Shown: positions 25,886 to 36,861, numbered from the stretch's first letter. The stretch: DNA of 64,000 bases from Moraxella boevrei DSM 14165 (GCF_000379845.1 NZ_KB903773.1:1-64000), one strand, 5' to 3'. The notes: generated by a model from the sequence alone, not told the origin. Numbers and translations are program-made.

Positions 25886-26614
25886 ATGTCAAATTCATCA
25901 ACCAATGCCGACTATCAAGAAATTGGAAAATTTACCGCCCTTGCCAATGAATGGTGGGACAAAAATGGGGCATTTGCCACCCTGCACGATATCAATCCGT
26001 TGCGGTTAAACTGGATACAAGAGCAAACAAAATGCCATCAAAATTCGGATTTAACAGGTAAAAAAGTGTTGGATGTTGGCTGTGGTGGTGGGATTTTGTC
26101 GCATTCGATGGCGGAGCGTGGGGCAGTGGTAACAGGCATTGATTTGGGGCGTGAAAATGTCGAAGTCGCCAAAATTCACGCTGAAAAAACTGCTCAAGCC
26201 ATTGATTTTCAATGTATTTGCGTGGAAGACTTGGCAAAAACCCACGCAGGGCAATTTGATGTGGTAACGTGTATGGAAATGTTGGAACACGTCCCAAATC
26301 CACAGTCGATTATTGATGCGTGTTTTGAGCTGTTAAAGCCAAATGGTGTGTTGGTCATGTCCACGATTAACCGCAATGCCAAATCGTATTTGTTCGCCAT
26401 TATTGGGGCAGAGTACATTTTACGCTTGTTGGACAAGGGTACGCACGATTTTAACAAATTTATCACGCCTGCCGAACTTGACCGTTTTGCCGAACGCAGT
26501 GGCTTTAAACGTCAAGATTTGATTGGTTTGCATTATAATCCTTTGACAAAACGCTATTGGCTGGCTCAAAATGTGGATGTCAATTATATGATGGCGGTGT
26601 ATAGACCGAAATAA
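25886..26614 (+). CDS. ubiG: UbiG O-methyltransferase (ubiquinone synthesis)
   Basis: The 242-residue class I methyltransferase has the SAM motif LDVGCGGGILSHSMAERG, then TGIDLG, CMEMLEHVP and the family-specific WLAQNVDVNYM near the end. UbiG carries out both O-methylations in ubiquinone synthesis. It lies 11 bases upstream of gph, a common arrangement in Pseudomonadales (ubiG-gph). Confidence 0.95.
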   Translation: MSNSSTNADYQEIGKFTALANEWWDKNGAFATLHDINPLRLNWIQEQTKCHQNSDLTGKKVLDVGCGGGILSHSMAERGAVVTGIDLGRENVEVAKIHAEKTAQAIDFQCICVEDLAKTHAGQFDVVTCMEMLEHVPNPQSIIDACFELLKPNGVLVMSTINRNAKSYLFAIIGAEYILRLLDKGTHDFNKFITPAELDRFAERSGFKRQDLIGLHYNPLTKRYWLAQNVDVNYMMAVYRPK

Positions 26615-26625
26615 GGAGAAAAATT

Positions 26626-27330
26626 ATGCAAGGCATTCAAAGCATTTTATTTGATTTAGACGGCACACTCATCGACACCGCTCCTGATTTTATCCGTATT
26701 ATCAAGGTATTATGTGAAAAATATAATCATATTGTCCCAAGCGATGACGCCATTCGTGAACAAGTGTCAGCAGGGGCAAGAGCCATGGTAAAACTCATGT
26801 TTGGCGATGAGTTAGCGAATGTCAGCGATGATGACCCACAACTTTTGGCGTATCGGCAAGAATTTTTAGATACCTATGAAGCCAATATTTGCGTGGATAG
26901 CTGTCTGTTTCATGGGCTTGATAAATTATTGTTACATTTAGAAAATCACGGCGTTTTGTGGGGCATTGTTACCAATAAGCCACGTTATTTAGCCGAAAAA
27001 TTATTGCAAAAGTTACATCTTGATAAACGCTGTTCGGTGCTAGTTTGCCCTGATGATGTGAAAAACACCAAGCCTGACCCTGAGCCGATGTTTTTGGCGG
27101 TTGAGCGTTTAAATGAAACATTTGGTTTAAATTTAACCACCGAAAATTGCGTGTATATCGGCGACCACCCACGAGATATTGAAGCAGGCAAACGTGCCAA
27201 TATGCGTACAATCGTTGCAGGGTATGGCTACATTCCGCCTGAAGATACCGAGTTTTATGCTTGGGGGGCGGATATGGTGGTGAATTCGGTTGATGAGTTA
27301 AGCGATTATATTGGTGGTTTATGTCCCTAA
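26626..27330 (+). CDS. gph: Phosphoglycolate phosphatase-like HAD hydrolase (Gph)
   Basis: This 234-residue HAD-superfamily enzyme has motif I FDLDGTLIDTAPDF, motif II IVTNKP, the motif III lysine in KNTKPDPEP and motif IV YIGDHPRDIEAGKRA. It probably removes phosphate from 2-phosphoglycolate. Genes next to ubiG can instead be MupP-like (MurNAc-6-P phosphatase) in Pseudomonas; that alternative cannot be ruled out by sequence alone. It overlaps xerD by 10 bases. Confidence 0.85.
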   Translation: MQGIQSILFDLDGTLIDTAPDFIRIIKVLCEKYNHIVPSDDAIREQVSAGARAMVKLMFGDELANVSDDDPQLLAYRQEFLDTYEANICVDSCLFHGLDKLLLHLENHGVLWGIVTNKPRYLAEKLLQKLHLDKRCSVLVCPDDVKNTKPDPEPMFLAVERLNETFGLNLTTENCVYIGDHPRDIEAGKRANMRTIVAGYGYIPPEDTEFYAWGADMVVNSVDELSDYIGGLCP

Positions 27331-28265
27331 CCAAAGCCAACCACCCACGCATCGCCAAAGCCATTCAAATTGACGATGAACCGTGGTATCTCGTCCAATT
27401 TCGTCAGCATCTACTCGCACGTGGGCTATCCACCAACACTCGCAACGCCTATCTGCGAGATTTGCTCGCCTGTGAATGCACCAACACAAAAGCCCTAAGC
27501 CAATGGCACGCCGAGGATATTTTATCCTGTTTAAGCCAATTCCAACAATCCGGCAAAAACGCTCGCAGTCAAGCTCGTGCGTTGTCCGCTTTAAAACAGT
27601 TTTTTTTGTGGCAAATTAACTGTAACCAACGCACCGATAACCCTTGCGACGGTATCCAAGCCCCAAAAATTCAGCGAGATTTGCCCAAAGATTTATCCGA
27701 AGATGACGTCACCGCCCTACTCGCCAGCCCTGACGACCGCACGCCATTGGGAATGCGAGACTTAGCCATGTTAGAAGTCCTGTACGCCTGCGGTTTGCGA
27801 GTGTCGGAGTTGATACATTTGGCATTACATGAGGTGAATTTAAATGCAGGTTGGCTACAAATCCGTGGCAAAGGCGACAAAATTCGGCTCGTACCACTCG
27901 GTGAAGTGGCGATTGACGTGTTAACCGCTTATTTGACGACCGCTCGCCCCCAACTGACCCAACTCAAAAACGGTCAAGAAAGCCGTTGCCAAGCGGTATT
28001 TTTGACCCAACAAGGCGGTTATATGACCCGCCAAAACTTTTGGTATGCAATTAAACGTTATGCCAAACAAGCAGGTATTGATAAAGAAATCTCACCGCAC
28101 ACCTTGCGTCATGCCTTTGCAACCCATTTGATTAATCATGGGGCGGATTTACGCAGTGTACAGATGCTACTTGGGCATAGTGATTTATCCACCACCCAAA
28201 TTTACACCCATGTGGCGACCGCTCGCTTACAACAGCTCCATCGTAAACACCACCCAAGGGCTTAA
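27321..28265 (+). CDS. xerD: Site-specific tyrosine recombinase XerD
   Basis: The 314-residue recombinase has an N-terminal SAM-like domain (about 18-115) and a catalytic domain with LYACGLRVSEL (first Arg), GKGDKIR (Lys), HTLRHAFATHLINHGADLR (His/Arg) and LLGHSDLSTTQIYTHV (His/Tyr). The ending QLHRKHHPRA matches XerD better than XerC. XerD works with XerC at dif to resolve chromosome dimers. Translational overlap with gph indicates co-expression. No dif site was recognised in the window. Confidence 0.9.
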   Translation: MSLTKANHPRIAKAIQIDDEPWYLVQFRQHLLARGLSTNTRNAYLRDLLACECTNTKALSQWHAEDILSCLSQFQQSGKNARSQARALSALKQFFLWQINCNQRTDNPCDGIQAPKIQRDLPKDLSEDDVTALLASPDDRTPLGMRDLAMLEVLYACGLRVSELIHLALHEVNLNAGWLQIRGKGDKIRLVPLGEVAIDVLTAYLTTARPQLTQLKNGQESRCQAVFLTQQGGYMTRQNFWYAIKRYAKQAGIDKEISPHTLRHAFATHLINHGADLRSVQMLLGHSDLSTTQIYTHVATARLQQLHRKHHPRA

Positions 28266-28290
28266 TTTTCTTAAAAAAATATTAATAAAA

Positions 28291-28896
28291 CTAATCCAAC
28301 CGATTAATCGTTAACACCACTTTATAACCGTCAGGGTGGTTAATGGTTAAACGATTTGGTAACTTTTCTGCATTTTTATAGGCAAAACTTGCCGTCCATT
28401 CACCATTTTTGGCAAAGCTTAGACGATTGGCATCATCTTGTTGATATTCACTATCGCTCGGTGCAGGTTCGCCCATTATCCAATATGGCAATTGCGAAAT
28501 CGGTGCTTGCCAACCTGTGGCTTTTTGCAATAATTCTTCTGGATTATCCGCGAGCATTTCACCTTTTTCATTGCTCAACCTGGCGGTTTGTCCGTTAAAG
28601 CTGATATTAGTTTGCCCTGCATTGAATGCCCCTGACAACTCAATGCCAAAATTTTGCCCTTGCTGTGTCCAGACATAAAAGGCACTGCCCGCTTGTTTTG
28701 GCGTCGTTAAGCCGATTTTGCCATTAATGTTAAAATTTTTTGGCATTTGTATTCGCGTTGGCGTTTGGGTTTCTACAGATTGGTTGATAATCGGCGTGGC
28801 TGTCGCTGTGGTTGTTTTGTTGGCAACTTGTTGACTTTGACAAGCGGTTAATAAGGTTAAACCGCAACAAGCAAGGATAATTTGATAATTTTTCAT
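28291..28896 (-). CDS. lolB: Outer-membrane lipoprotein insertion protein LolB
   Basis: The 201-residue lipoprotein has a signal with the lipobox LLTAC (Cys at 19), then a Thr/Gln-rich linker and a LolB domain: FNINGKIGLTTPKQAGSAFYVWTQQG, LPYWIMGEPAPSD and the ending PDGYKVVLTINRLD. LolB accepts lipoproteins from LolA and inserts them into the outer membrane. It lies 29 bases downstream of the TPR gene on the same strand; ispE, which follows lolB in many Pseudomonadales, is absent here. Confidence 0.92.
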   Translation of the reverse strand: MKNYQIILACCGLTLLTACQSQQVANKTTTATATPIINQSVETQTPTRIQMPKNFNINGKIGLTTPKQAGSAFYVWTQQGQNFGIELSGAFNAGQTNISFNGQTARLSNEKGEMLADNPEELLQKATGWQAPISQLPYWIMGEPAPSDSEYQQDDANRLSFAKNGEWTASFAYKNAEKLPNRLTINHPDGYKVVLTINRLD

Positions 28897-28925
28897 TCCA
28901 TAACTCTTTAAATATTTAAAAAAAA

Positions 28926-30788
28926 TTAATAATTATTGGGTGTCGGTGGATAATGCAGTTCGGTTTTTAATACATTCTCAATGCGTTTGGCTTCATTGAC
29001 ATTGCCCAAATTAGCATAAGCTTGTTGCAATAGCAAACCGCTAATCACGTCAGGAATAATATCAAAATTATCCGATAATAACATGACAATCCGAGTGTTA
29101 TCCGCTTGGTGCAAGGCTTGTTGTGCCAAAATTTGCCGAGCTTTTAATCCCACTTGGGTATCGTTAATCAAGGGGGCGATGAGATTTTCAACTTCAGTTG
29201 AGTTTTGCTTTAAATTTACCAAGGTTTGGGCATATTCTAAGCGATATTCAATGTTATTGGGGGCAAGTCGGCGAAGTGTTTGTAACACATTCAAGCGTTT
29301 GGCTTGTTCATCGGCGTTGCTATCAGGCATTAACAGGGCTTTGGCAAACAAAATATCTGTATTATCAGGCAGTTGGCGTTCAGCTTCATTGAGCAAGGCA
29401 ATGGCTTTTGGTAGCTGATTTGCCTGCTTTAACACGCTGGCTTGCATGATATAACTTTGGGGTACAAACTCGTCAAACTGCTCACGCAAGCGTTGCATAC
29501 TGGCACTGGCATCGGCGTAACGTTGCTCACTCATGAGCAAATCCACTTGGCGTTTGCGAGCGGTTAGTACCAAATCAGGTTGCATCACTTTGCCATAAAA
29601 CGCAATCGCTGACTCAAAATTTAACTGACGCTCAGCACTAATGCCCAGATAATAATAGGCTTGGTCTTTATAATTGGGATTTTGAGTCAAGGTTAATAGC
29701 AGATTATCAGCTTCTTGATACCGTTCACTATCCACACCGACTAATCCTGCCAATAGCTTAATTTCATCGTCTGCCAAAAATACCGCATTTTTTTTATCAT
29801 TTAACAACTGCCAAACCGCAACATTTTTGCCTTGCTTAATCAAATAACGGGTTTGATATAAAAACAAACTTTTATTGTCGGGTAAGATTTTACGAGCTTT
29901 GACAATAAAATCATTGACTTTGTCAGCGTGCGATGTACCGTCTGCAGATGGCATGGCTTGCAAAATATCGGCTTTTAAGGTCAAAAATGCAGGATTTTTA
30001 GGTTGTTTGACAAGGGCTTTATTAATTTCACTTAACGCTTGTTGACTTTGGTTAAATTGTAGTAACAAACCTGCTTTCATCACCAATAAAGATGGGTTAT
30101 TTTTGGTGTTCAAATTTTGTAAAATATTGAGCAATTCCACTTGGTCAGCAGTGTTAGTCGGATAAATGCCCACCAAAATTTGGCTTAAATCCGCATTGGG
30201 GTCGTATTCTAAAATTTGGTTGAGCTTTTCACCTGCTAGCTCGTACTCATGGGCTTTCAACGCCAAATGTGTCACATAAAACAACGCAGGGACGTGTTCA
30301 GGGTTCGCCTGTTGCCAACGGTTGGCAAACTGCAATGACGCCAACGCAGGCTCATGCTCTAAGGACAAACCCAACGCCCGCTCAAAAACAGAAGCGGAAA
30401 ACTCTTTTTGCGACTCACGTTTATACAGTTGTAACGCTGTCGGTATATCTTGGCGATTAGCGGAAAATTCTGCCAATATCACCGCTAACAAACTCGGTTG
30501 GTTCACCGCTTGGGTTGGTTTAAACTCATTTGACTTAGACTGATTTAGCTTGGATTGATGTAGCAATGCCCCAATCATCGGACTAGATGGCGTATTTTTG
30601 GCAAGATGCGTTGTTTGCAACTGTTGATAAATGGTTAAAATCGGCTGATGGTCAATTATTTTTTGGTAAATGATATTTTCGGCAATACTTTGATTGTACC
30701 ACATTGACAACGATAACGTCACGACAAACGATAACCGCCCAAATCTTTTGGGAAATTGGCGTTTAGCGAGTAATGAAAAATCAGCCAT
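28926..30788 (-). CDS. Tetratricopeptide-repeat protein, probably envelope-located
   Basis: The product is 620 residues from ATG 30788. An N-terminal hydrophobic segment (about residues 17-37, FVVTLSLSMWYNQSIAE) acts as signal or anchor, and the rest is a chain of TPR-like helical pairs, for example ALGLSLEHEPALASLQFANRW and AYYYLGISAERQLNFESAIAFYGKVM. The gene sits upstream of lolB and divergent from hemA, as in Pseudomonas (PA4667-type protein). Exact function is unknown to me. In-frame TTG/GTG codons just upstream are possible starts; none has a clear ribosome site. Confidence 0.8.
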   Translation of the reverse strand: MADFSLLAKRQFPKRFGRLSFVVTLSLSMWYNQSIAENIIYQKIIDHQPILTIYQQLQTTHLAKNTPSSPMIGALLHQSKLNQSKSNEFKPTQAVNQPSLLAVILAEFSANRQDIPTALQLYKRESQKEFSASVFERALGLSLEHEPALASLQFANRWQQANPEHVPALFYVTHLALKAHEYELAGEKLNQILEYDPNADLSQILVGIYPTNTADQVELLNILQNLNTKNNPSLLVMKAGLLLQFNQSQQALSEINKALVKQPKNPAFLTLKADILQAMPSADGTSHADKVNDFIVKARKILPDNKSLFLYQTRYLIKQGKNVAVWQLLNDKKNAVFLADDEIKLLAGLVGVDSERYQEADNLLLTLTQNPNYKDQAYYYLGISAERQLNFESAIAFYGKVMQPDLVLTARKRQVDLLMSEQRYADASASMQRLREQFDEFVPQSYIMQASVLKQANQLPKAIALLNEAERQLPDNTDILFAKALLMPDSNADEQAKRLNVLQTLRRLAPNNIEYRLEYAQTLVNLKQNSTEVENLIAPLINDTQVGLKARQILAQQALHQADNTRIVMLLSDNFDIIPDVISGLLLQQAYANLGNVNEAKRIENVLKTELHYPPTPNNY

Positions 30789-31011
30789 CGTAATGATATC
30801 AACCACTATCAAGTAAAATCGAAGAATAAAAACCCCTATTCACCCACCATTATAATCAAACTTTGTTACAAAAAATATAGAAAAACTGTTAATTTTTTCT
30901 GATTTTGACAAAATGTCATTTTTTTATCAAAGTTTTCTCAACAAAATTTTTAAAAAACTGCCAAAACTTTGCCAAAAAATTGAAAGTTTAGCACCGCATA
31001 GCGAACTATGT

Positions 31012-31017
31012 TATAAT
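31012..31017 (+). promoter_or_regulatory. hemA promoter -10 (extended type)
   Basis: TGtTATAAT (TATAAT at 31012-31017) is an extended -10 with no strong -35, giving an 80-base leader before ATG 31100. The rest of the 311-base divergent spacer (30789-31099) holds AT-rich sequence only. Confidence 0.6.
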
Positions 31018-31099
31018 GGCGGTTTTTTTCTTGGTCTCATTTTTTGTCTATTTTGCCAACTTTTGACATTATTTTGGCAAATATTTGTCGGCTTTTGTT

Positions 31100-32389
31100 A
31101 TGCAATTATTGGTTCTTGGTCTTAATCACAAAACTGCCCCTGTTGCCATGCGAGAGCGTTTGGCATTCGGTAGCGATACACCGACCGCATTGCAATCGCT
31201 CCAATCACTCGCCGAAGGGGCGGTTATTCTCTCCACTTGTAACCGCACTGAGCTGTATATTTTGGCAAAACCCAATCAAGCACTTGGTGAACTTAGCGAA
31301 CAATTATTGAGTTGGATAGCCGATTTTAAAGGCTTAAATGCGAACGAAATCCGTCATCACCTATATATTTATGAAAATAACTTGGCATTGACCCATTGGG
31401 TGCGAGTGGCGTCAGGGCTTGACTCCATGATTTTGGGTGAACCGCAAATTTTGGGGCAAATTAAACAAGCGGTTCACCAAGCACAAAATTTAGGCAATAT
31501 TAACAGTCAGTTAAGTTTTATTATTCAACAAGTATTCGCTACTGCCAAACAAGTACGAAGCGAAACCAAAGTCGGCTCACATGCGGTATCGCTCGGCTTT
31601 GCATCGGCAAAATTAGTCACTCAAATTTTTAACAAACCACAAAATAACACCTTACTCGTGGTGGCATCAGGCGAAATGAACCGTTTGGTTGCGACCCATT
31701 TGGCAGGGCTTGGGGTAAAAAAAGTCATTATCTGCAACCGTACGCCACAACGTGCCGAAGCCTTAGCCAATGAACTACGAACACCAGAGCGTACAGTAGA
31801 AATTGTAGGGTTAGACCGTTTGGCGGATGTATTGGCACAAGCGGATATTACCACCAGCTGTAGTGGCAGTTTGCACACGCTCATTGACAAAAATATGGTA
31901 AAAACTGCTCTAAAAATCCGCCGTCATCAGCCCATGCTCATGATTGATTTGGCAGTGCCAAGAGATATTGAGCCGAGTGTGGGCGATTTGGACGATGTGT
32001 ATCTATATTCGATTGATGATTTGCAACACGTCATCGCAGGCAATTTGGAGCAACGTCGCCAAGCGGCGGTAGAGGCCGAATTGCTCGTGAGTCAACAAGT
32101 CGTGATGATTGAACGCAAATTATTGGCAAAAGATATCGGACAAGAAATCGGACATTATCGGCAACAAACCAAACAACAATCCGATACCCTACTCGCCCAA
32201 ATGCTCCAACGTTTGGCAACAGGGGAAAATCCTGCTGAACTGATGACCGAATTAACCCACAAACTTACCCAAACCTTGACCCACGCTCCGACCAAAATGC
32301 TCAAAGCGGTGGCAAGCGAACAATCCAGCGAAACGGCAAATTTTGTTGCCCAACAATTAACAGGGGCGTTTCGTCCGAATAAATCTTGA
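31100..32389 (+). CDS. hemA: Glutamyl-tRNA reductase HemA
   Basis: The 429-residue enzyme makes glutamate-1-semialdehyde from glutamyl-tRNA, the first committed step of tetrapyrrole synthesis. Visible motifs are LNHKTAPVAMRERLAF, STCNRTELY with catalytic C47, GEPQILGQIKQA, the NADP-binding region VVASGEMNRLV, and the C-terminal dimerisation helices. I chose ATG 31100 over an upstream in-frame TTG (31085). It is divergent from the TPR-lolB genes. Confidence 0.95.
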   Translation: MQLLVLGLNHKTAPVAMRERLAFGSDTPTALQSLQSLAEGAVILSTCNRTELYILAKPNQALGELSEQLLSWIADFKGLNANEIRHHLYIYENNLALTHWVRVASGLDSMILGEPQILGQIKQAVHQAQNLGNINSQLSFIIQQVFATAKQVRSETKVGSHAVSLGFASAKLVTQIFNKPQNNTLLVVASGEMNRLVATHLAGLGVKKVIICNRTPQRAEALANELRTPERTVEIVGLDRLADVLAQADITTSCSGSLHTLIDKNMVKTALKIRRHQPMLMIDLAVPRDIEPSVGDLDDVYLYSIDDLQHVIAGNLEQRRQAAVEAELLVSQQVVMIERKLLAKDIGQEIGHYRQQTKQQSDTLLAQMLQRLATGENPAELMTELTHKLTQTLTHAPTKMLKAVASEQSSETANFVAQQLTGAFRPNKS

Positions 32390-32427
32390 TTGGTTTAAAG
32401 TTTTTAATCATACCTTGATTTTATGCA

Positions 32428-32467
32428 TAAAAAAGGTGGATTGCACATTAATGAACCCACCTTTTTA
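32428..32467. terminator. Terminator between the convergent genes hemA and clpX
   Basis: AAAAAGGTGG pairs with CCACCTTTTT around a 17-base loop. T runs occur on both sides, so it can serve both convergent genes. Confidence 0.85.
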
Positions 32468-32492
32468 ACTTTTGTCATCAACGATTAATTAC

Positions 32493-33776
32493 TCATTGAA
32501 TTTGTGGTGATTGGTTGTCGTTAATCACGCTTTCATCTACTTTCACGGTTTTTTGCCCTGTCATAGACGGCAGTTCGTACATGGTGTCAAGTAACGCATT
32601 TTCCACGATAGAACGCAAGCCCCTTGCCCCTGTGTTGCGTTTGAGTGCCTGCTGAGCAATCGCCGTTAACGCATCTTGGCTAAATTCAAGTTTGGCATTT
32701 TCCATGTTAAACAAATATTCATATTGCTTAACAAGGGCGTTTTTGGGTTCGGTTAAAATTTGGATTAAGGCTTCTTCGTCCAATTCTTCTAGCGTGGCGA
32801 CCACAGGCAAACGTCCGATTAATTCAGGGATTAAGCCAAATTTAATCAAATCTTCAGGCTCAACTTGTTTAAACAATTCACCAATTTTTTTGCTGTTGTC
32901 TTTGGGTTTAACATCGGCATTAAAACCAATGCCCGTTTTTTCGGTACGTTGTTGAATGACTTTGTCAAGCCCTGCAAACGCCCCACCACAAATCACCAAA
33001 ATATTGCTGGTATCGACTTGTATCATTTCTTGGTTGGGGTGTTTGCGTCCCCCTTGTGGCGGTACATTAGCAATCGTGCCTTCAATCAGTTTTAACAAGG
33101 CTTGTTGTACGCCTTCGCCTGACACATCACGAGTAATCGACACGTTTTCACCTTTACGGCTGATTTTGTCAATTTCGTCAATATAAATGATACCCTTTTG
33201 GGCTTTCTCAATGTCGTAATCGGCAGATTGAAGCAGTTTTAACACGATATTTTCCACGTCTTCACCGACATAACCTGCTTCGGTCAAGGTGGTGGCATCG
33301 GCAATCGCAAACGGCACATCAATCAAACGTGCCAATGTTTGAGCAAGCAAGGTTTTGCCTGAGCCTGTCGGTCCAATGAGCAAAATATTGCTTTTCGACA
33401 ATTCAATCATCGCATCATCCGCCCCTGTCTTGACAAATCTTGGTTCATCTTGCAGTTGGTCGGCGACTTTTAGGCGTTTGTAGTGATTATACACGGCAAC
33501 GGCTAGGGTTTTTTTGGCACGGTCTTGACCGATAACGTATTCATCAAGGTGCTCACGGATTTGTTTTGGGGTTGGTAATTCACGACTTGCCCAGCTTTCT
33601 TTTGGCGTTAACGCTTCGCCGTAGCTGTCGGTACTGTCATCAATGTCTTCCAAAAAACCTTCACACACTTCAATACATTCATTACAAATATTGGCATTTT
33701 CGCCTGCAACGAGTTTTTTGACTTCGTGTTTGGCTTTGCCACAAAACGAGCAACAAGGTTCGGTAACTTCTTTCAT
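32493..33776 (-). CDS. clpX: ATP-dependent Clp protease ATP-binding subunit ClpX
   Basis: The 427-residue AAA+ unfoldase has an N-terminal zinc-binding domain (C9, C12, C31, C34), Walker A GPTGSGKT at 135-142, Walker [11 protein letters not shown], a GYVGEDVE pore loop and the sensor-2 region [13 protein letters not shown]. It unfolds tagged substrates into ClpP. It lies 30 bases downstream of clpP on the same strand, completing the typical tig-clpP-clpX order. Confidence 0.97.
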   Translation of the reverse strand: MKEVTEPCCSFCGKAKHEVKKLVAGENANICNECIEVCEGFLEDIDDSTDSYGEALTPKESWASRELPTPKQIREHLDEYVIGQDRAKKTLAVAVYNHYKRLKVADQLQDEPRFVKTGADDAMIELSKSNILLIGPTGSGKTLLAQTLARLIDVPFAIADATTLTEAGYVGEDVENIVLKLLQSADYDIEKAQKGIIYIDEIDKISRKGENVSITRDVSGEGVQQALLKLIEGTIANVPPQGGRKHPNQEMIQVDTSNILVICGGAFAGLDKVIQQRTEKTGIGFNADVKPKDNSKKIGELFKQVEPEDLIKFGLIPELIGRLPVVATLEELDEEALIQILTEPKNALVKQYEYLFNMENAKLEFSQDALTAIAQQALKRNTGARGLRSIVENALLDTMYELPSMTGQKTVKVDESVINDNQSPQIQ

Positions 33777-33806
33777 GCGTATCTCTTATATTATTTTTTA
33801 ATTAAA

Positions 33807-34490
33807 TTATACAGTTTGTGGGCGTTTATCCAAGACTTCGTCAACCAAGCCGTATTCTTTAGCAGCATCGGCACTTAGGAAATTATCACGGTCGGTATCT
33901 TTTGCCACTTTTTCGTAATCTTGTCCTGTATGTTCGGCAATCAGGCGATTTAATTTTTCTTTTAAATACAAAATTTCACGAGCGTGGATTTCAATATCTG
34001 ATGCTTGACCACGGAAACCACCTAATGGTTGGTGAATCATCACGCGGGAATTTTTTAGGGCATAACGTTTGCCCTTTGTCCCTGCAGATAGCAAAAATGC
34101 CCCCATAGACGCCGCTTGACCCAAACAAATCGTTGATACATCAGGCTTGATAAAATTCATGGTATCATAAATCGCCATACCTGCGGTTACCACGCCACCT
34201 GGAGAATTGATATACAAATGAATGTCTTTTTCAGGATTATCCGCTTCCAAAAACAACAGCTGAGCGACAATCAAATTCGCCATGTGGTCTTCCACTTCAG
34301 CCGTCAAAAAAATTACCCGCTCACGTAACAAACGAGAATAAATATCAAATGAACGCTCACCACGAGCTGATTGCTCAATCACCATTGGCACTAACGCATT
34401 TTGCGGTACAAGCATACCATCTAGACCACGTGTCAACGTGTTTTGCACTTGACTGTTTGCAAAAGGTGAATCTAAAAATTGTTCTAACAT
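33807..34490 (-). CDS. clpP: ATP-dependent Clp protease proteolytic subunit ClpP
   Basis: The 227-residue serine peptidase has catalytic S128 in [12 protein letters not shown]153 in [10 protein letters not shown] and a late Asp. The processing region [10 protein letters not shown] marks the mature start near residue 31, so an N-terminal propeptide of about 25-30 residues is removed, longer than in E. coli. It forms the ClpXP protease with the downstream ClpX. It follows tig by 125 bases. Confidence 0.96.
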   Translation of the reverse strand: MLEQFLDSPFANSQVQNTLTRGLDGMLVPQNALVPMVIEQSARGERSFDIYSRLLRERVIFLTAEVEDHMANLIVAQLLFLEADNPEKDIHLYINSPGGVVTAGMAIYDTMNFIKPDVSTICLGQAASMGAFLLSAGTKGKRYALKNSRVMIHQPLGGFRGQASDIEIHAREILYLKEKLNRLIAEHTGQDYEKVAKDTDRDNFLSADAAKEYGLVDEVLDKRPQTV

Positions 34491-34615
34491 AGCCGTTCCT
34501 ATTTTGTTAAAATTTCAATAAAATCAATACGCAAAAGCCCTTACATCGGATAAGGGCAGTTGCAAAATACACACGTTTGTTCATCAAACGTCAATTAAAT
34601 CTTGTCAATGAACGA

Positions 34616-35950
34616 TTACATCATGCCTTGTTGTTGACTGGCTAACAAATCTTGATACGACACTTGTTTATCGGTCACTTTACCTTTTGCCAAAATAAAG
34701 TCAACCACTTGGTCTTCTAATACGACCGCTTCAATGTTTGCACGCTCTTGAGCATTGTTGCTGTAGTACTCAATCACTTCTTCTGGCTCTTCATAATTTT
34801 CTGCCATTTCTTTGATAAAGTTTGTCACACGCTCTTGGTCAACTTCTAACTTGTTAGCTTCAATCAAGCTAGACACCAACACGCCCAAACGTGCTGAACG
34901 CAAGGCTTGGTCCTCAAACAATTCATTTGGCAACATATCTTTGCTAAAGTTGTTTGGATTTGCCCCAAATTGCTGTGCAAAACGGTTTAGCATCAAGTTA
35001 CGTTGACGCTCAATTTCTTGCTCAAGCATTGATGCAGGAATTTCAATCTCATTTTTTTCAAGCAATGCGTTAAAAGTCGCTTCTTTAATTTGTGAACGAC
35101 CTGCATTCTTGATTTCACGTTCCATATTTTTGCGAACGTCTGCTTTTAGCTTATCAAGACCGCCTTCTTTTACACCAAACACTTCAAAAAATTCTTCGTT
35201 TAGCTCAGGCAATTTTGCTTCTTCTACCGACTTTACATTGATTTTAAATTGAGCTTGTTTGCCTTTTAGGTTTTCCGCTTGGTAATCTTCAGGGAAAGTA
35301 ACATCAATCACTTTTTCTTCGCCTGCTTTCATGCCAACAATACCGTCTTCGAACCCCGGAATCATACGCCCGCTACCAATCACTAGACTAAAATCTTGGG
35401 CTGAACCACCGTCAAATTTTTCACCGTCAATCGAACCTTCAAAATCAAACTTCACTTGGTCGCCAGTCGCTACTACGCCGTCTTTTTCAACATAAGTTTG
35501 GCGTTGTTTTTGCAAATTTTCAATCATCACATCAACGTCTTTGTCATCAACGCTTGCCACTTGACGCTCAACATCCACTTCGTCCAAGCCTTGGATTGCC
35601 ACTTCTGGGAAAGTCTCTACAGTCGCTTGATACACCAAAAAGTCATTTTCTAACTTTACATCGTCAATATTTGGCATACCCACCGCACGGATATTTTCTT
35701 CACGAATGGCGTCAAACACGGTATCACGAATAACATCGTTGATCACTTCTTGCTGAATGCCTGCACCGTACTGGGCACGAATGTGCGAAACAGGCACTTT
35801 ACCCTTACGGAAACCGTCAATTTTGGCAGTTTTTGCCACTTGATGAATACGAGACTCCACACGGCTTTGGATTTTAGAAACAGGCACTTTTACCGTCAAT
35901 TGGGTTTCTAAATTTGACGTTTTGTTGGTAGTGATTTGTAAATCTGACAT
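34616..35950 (-). CDS. tig: Trigger factor (ribosome-associated chaperone)
   Basis: The 444-residue chaperone has an N-terminal ribosome-binding domain with the GFRKGKVP motif, a central PPIase domain ([20 protein letters not shown], and [18 protein letters not shown]), and a C-terminal helical domain. It holds nascent chains and catalyses prolyl isomerisation. It is the first gene of the tig-clpP-clpX set, and the 233-base region upstream carries its promoter and separates it from rdgB. Confidence 0.96.
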   Translation of the reverse strand: MSDLQITTNKTSNLETQLTVKVPVSKIQSRVESRIHQVAKTAKIDGFRKGKVPVSHIRAQYGAGIQQEVINDVIRDTVFDAIREENIRAVGMPNIDDVKLENDFLVYQATVETFPEVAIQGLDEVDVERQVASVDDKDVDVMIENLQKQRQTYVEKDGVVATGDQVKFDFEGSIDGEKFDGGSAQDFSLVIGSGRMIPGFEDGIVGMKAGEEKVIDVTFPEDYQAENLKGKQAQFKINVKSVEEAKLPELNEEFFEVFGVKEGGLDKLKADVRKNMEREIKNAGRSQIKEATFNALLEKNEIEIPASMLEQEIERQRNLMLNRFAQQFGANPNNFSKDMLPNELFEDQALRSARLGVLVSSLIEANKLEVDQERVTNFIKEMAENYEEPEEVIEYYSNNAQERANIEAVVLEDQVVDFILAKGKVTDKQVSYQDLLASQQQGMM

Positions 35951-36183
35951 GATTACATTTCCTTTTAAAACTGTAAAAAATGGGTTAAGCTTACGACTTT
36001 TAGCCGAAAAAGCAATGAATTATCAAAAATTTATCAATAATTGATAAGCAAAAAATCTGTTGGTTTTGGGTAAAATAAACCGAAAGTCATCTATTATAAA
36101 GTAAAATTGGCATAAAGTAAAAATTTAATTGCAAATCAACCAACAAAGTTGCAAAATGTGACAACCGCTCTATCATGAACCGA

Positions 36184-36828
36184 TTAACAATCTGTATTTT
36201 TTAAGTGAGCCAATAGTTTTTGCAGGGCTTGTCCACGGTGGCTGATTTGATTTTTCTCAACTTTTGTTAATTGTGCGGATGATTTTTGCAAATTTGGCAA
36301 CCAAAATAATGGATCATAACCAAAACCATTTTCGCCCAAAATTTCTGGTAAAATCTCACCTTGCCAAATACTTTGTGCGATGATAGGTAAAGGGTCATTG
36401 GCATGACGCACCAATGCCAATACGCAAACAAACTGCCCAATAATCGGCTGTTTATTTCTAAACTTTTGTAAATCATTGAGTAGTTTTTGGTTATTGGCAT
36501 CGTCTTTATTTTGTGAAAATTTGTCGGAAAAGACGGGGTCGTCTTTGGCAAAACGAGCCGAGTAAATCCCTGGTTGCCCACCCAAAATCGGCACGCACAA
36601 ACCAGAATCATCAGCAATCGCAGGTAATCCGCTGATTTGACTGGCATGGCGAGCTTTAATTAACGCATTTTCCACAAAACTCAAGCCGTCTTCCACCGCA
36701 TCATCAATATTAAGCTGACCTTGTGGAATGATGTCTATTTTTAAGTTAACATTATCAAATAGTTGCTGAAATTCGGCAAGTTTGCCTTGATTGTTACTGG
36801 CTAATACCAGCTGATTAATATTTAGCAT
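36184..36828 (-). CDS. rdgB: dITP/XTP pyrophosphatase RdgB (Ham1 family)
   Basis: The 214-residue protein begins with LVLASNNQGKLAEFQQLF (Ham1 motif), has DDSGLCVPILGGQPGIYSARFA and ends with the NGFGYDPLFWLPN and ISHRGQALQKL motifs. It hydrolyses deaminated purine nucleoside triphosphates to keep them out of DNA. It lies 33 bases downstream of trpG on the same strand, so it may be co-transcribed with the trp genes. Confidence 0.95.
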   Translation of the reverse strand: MLNINQLVLASNNQGKLAEFQQLFDNVNLKIDIIPQGQLNIDDAVEDGLSFVENALIKARHASQISGLPAIADDSGLCVPILGGQPGIYSARFAKDDPVFSDKFSQNKDDANNQKLLNDLQKFRNKQPIIGQFVCVLALVRHANDPLPIIAQSIWQGEILPEILGENGFGYDPLFWLPNLQKSSAQLTKVEKNQISHRGQALQKLLAHLKNTDC

Positions 36829-36861
36829 AAAAAATTTCCATTTGATTTTATGGGTTATTGA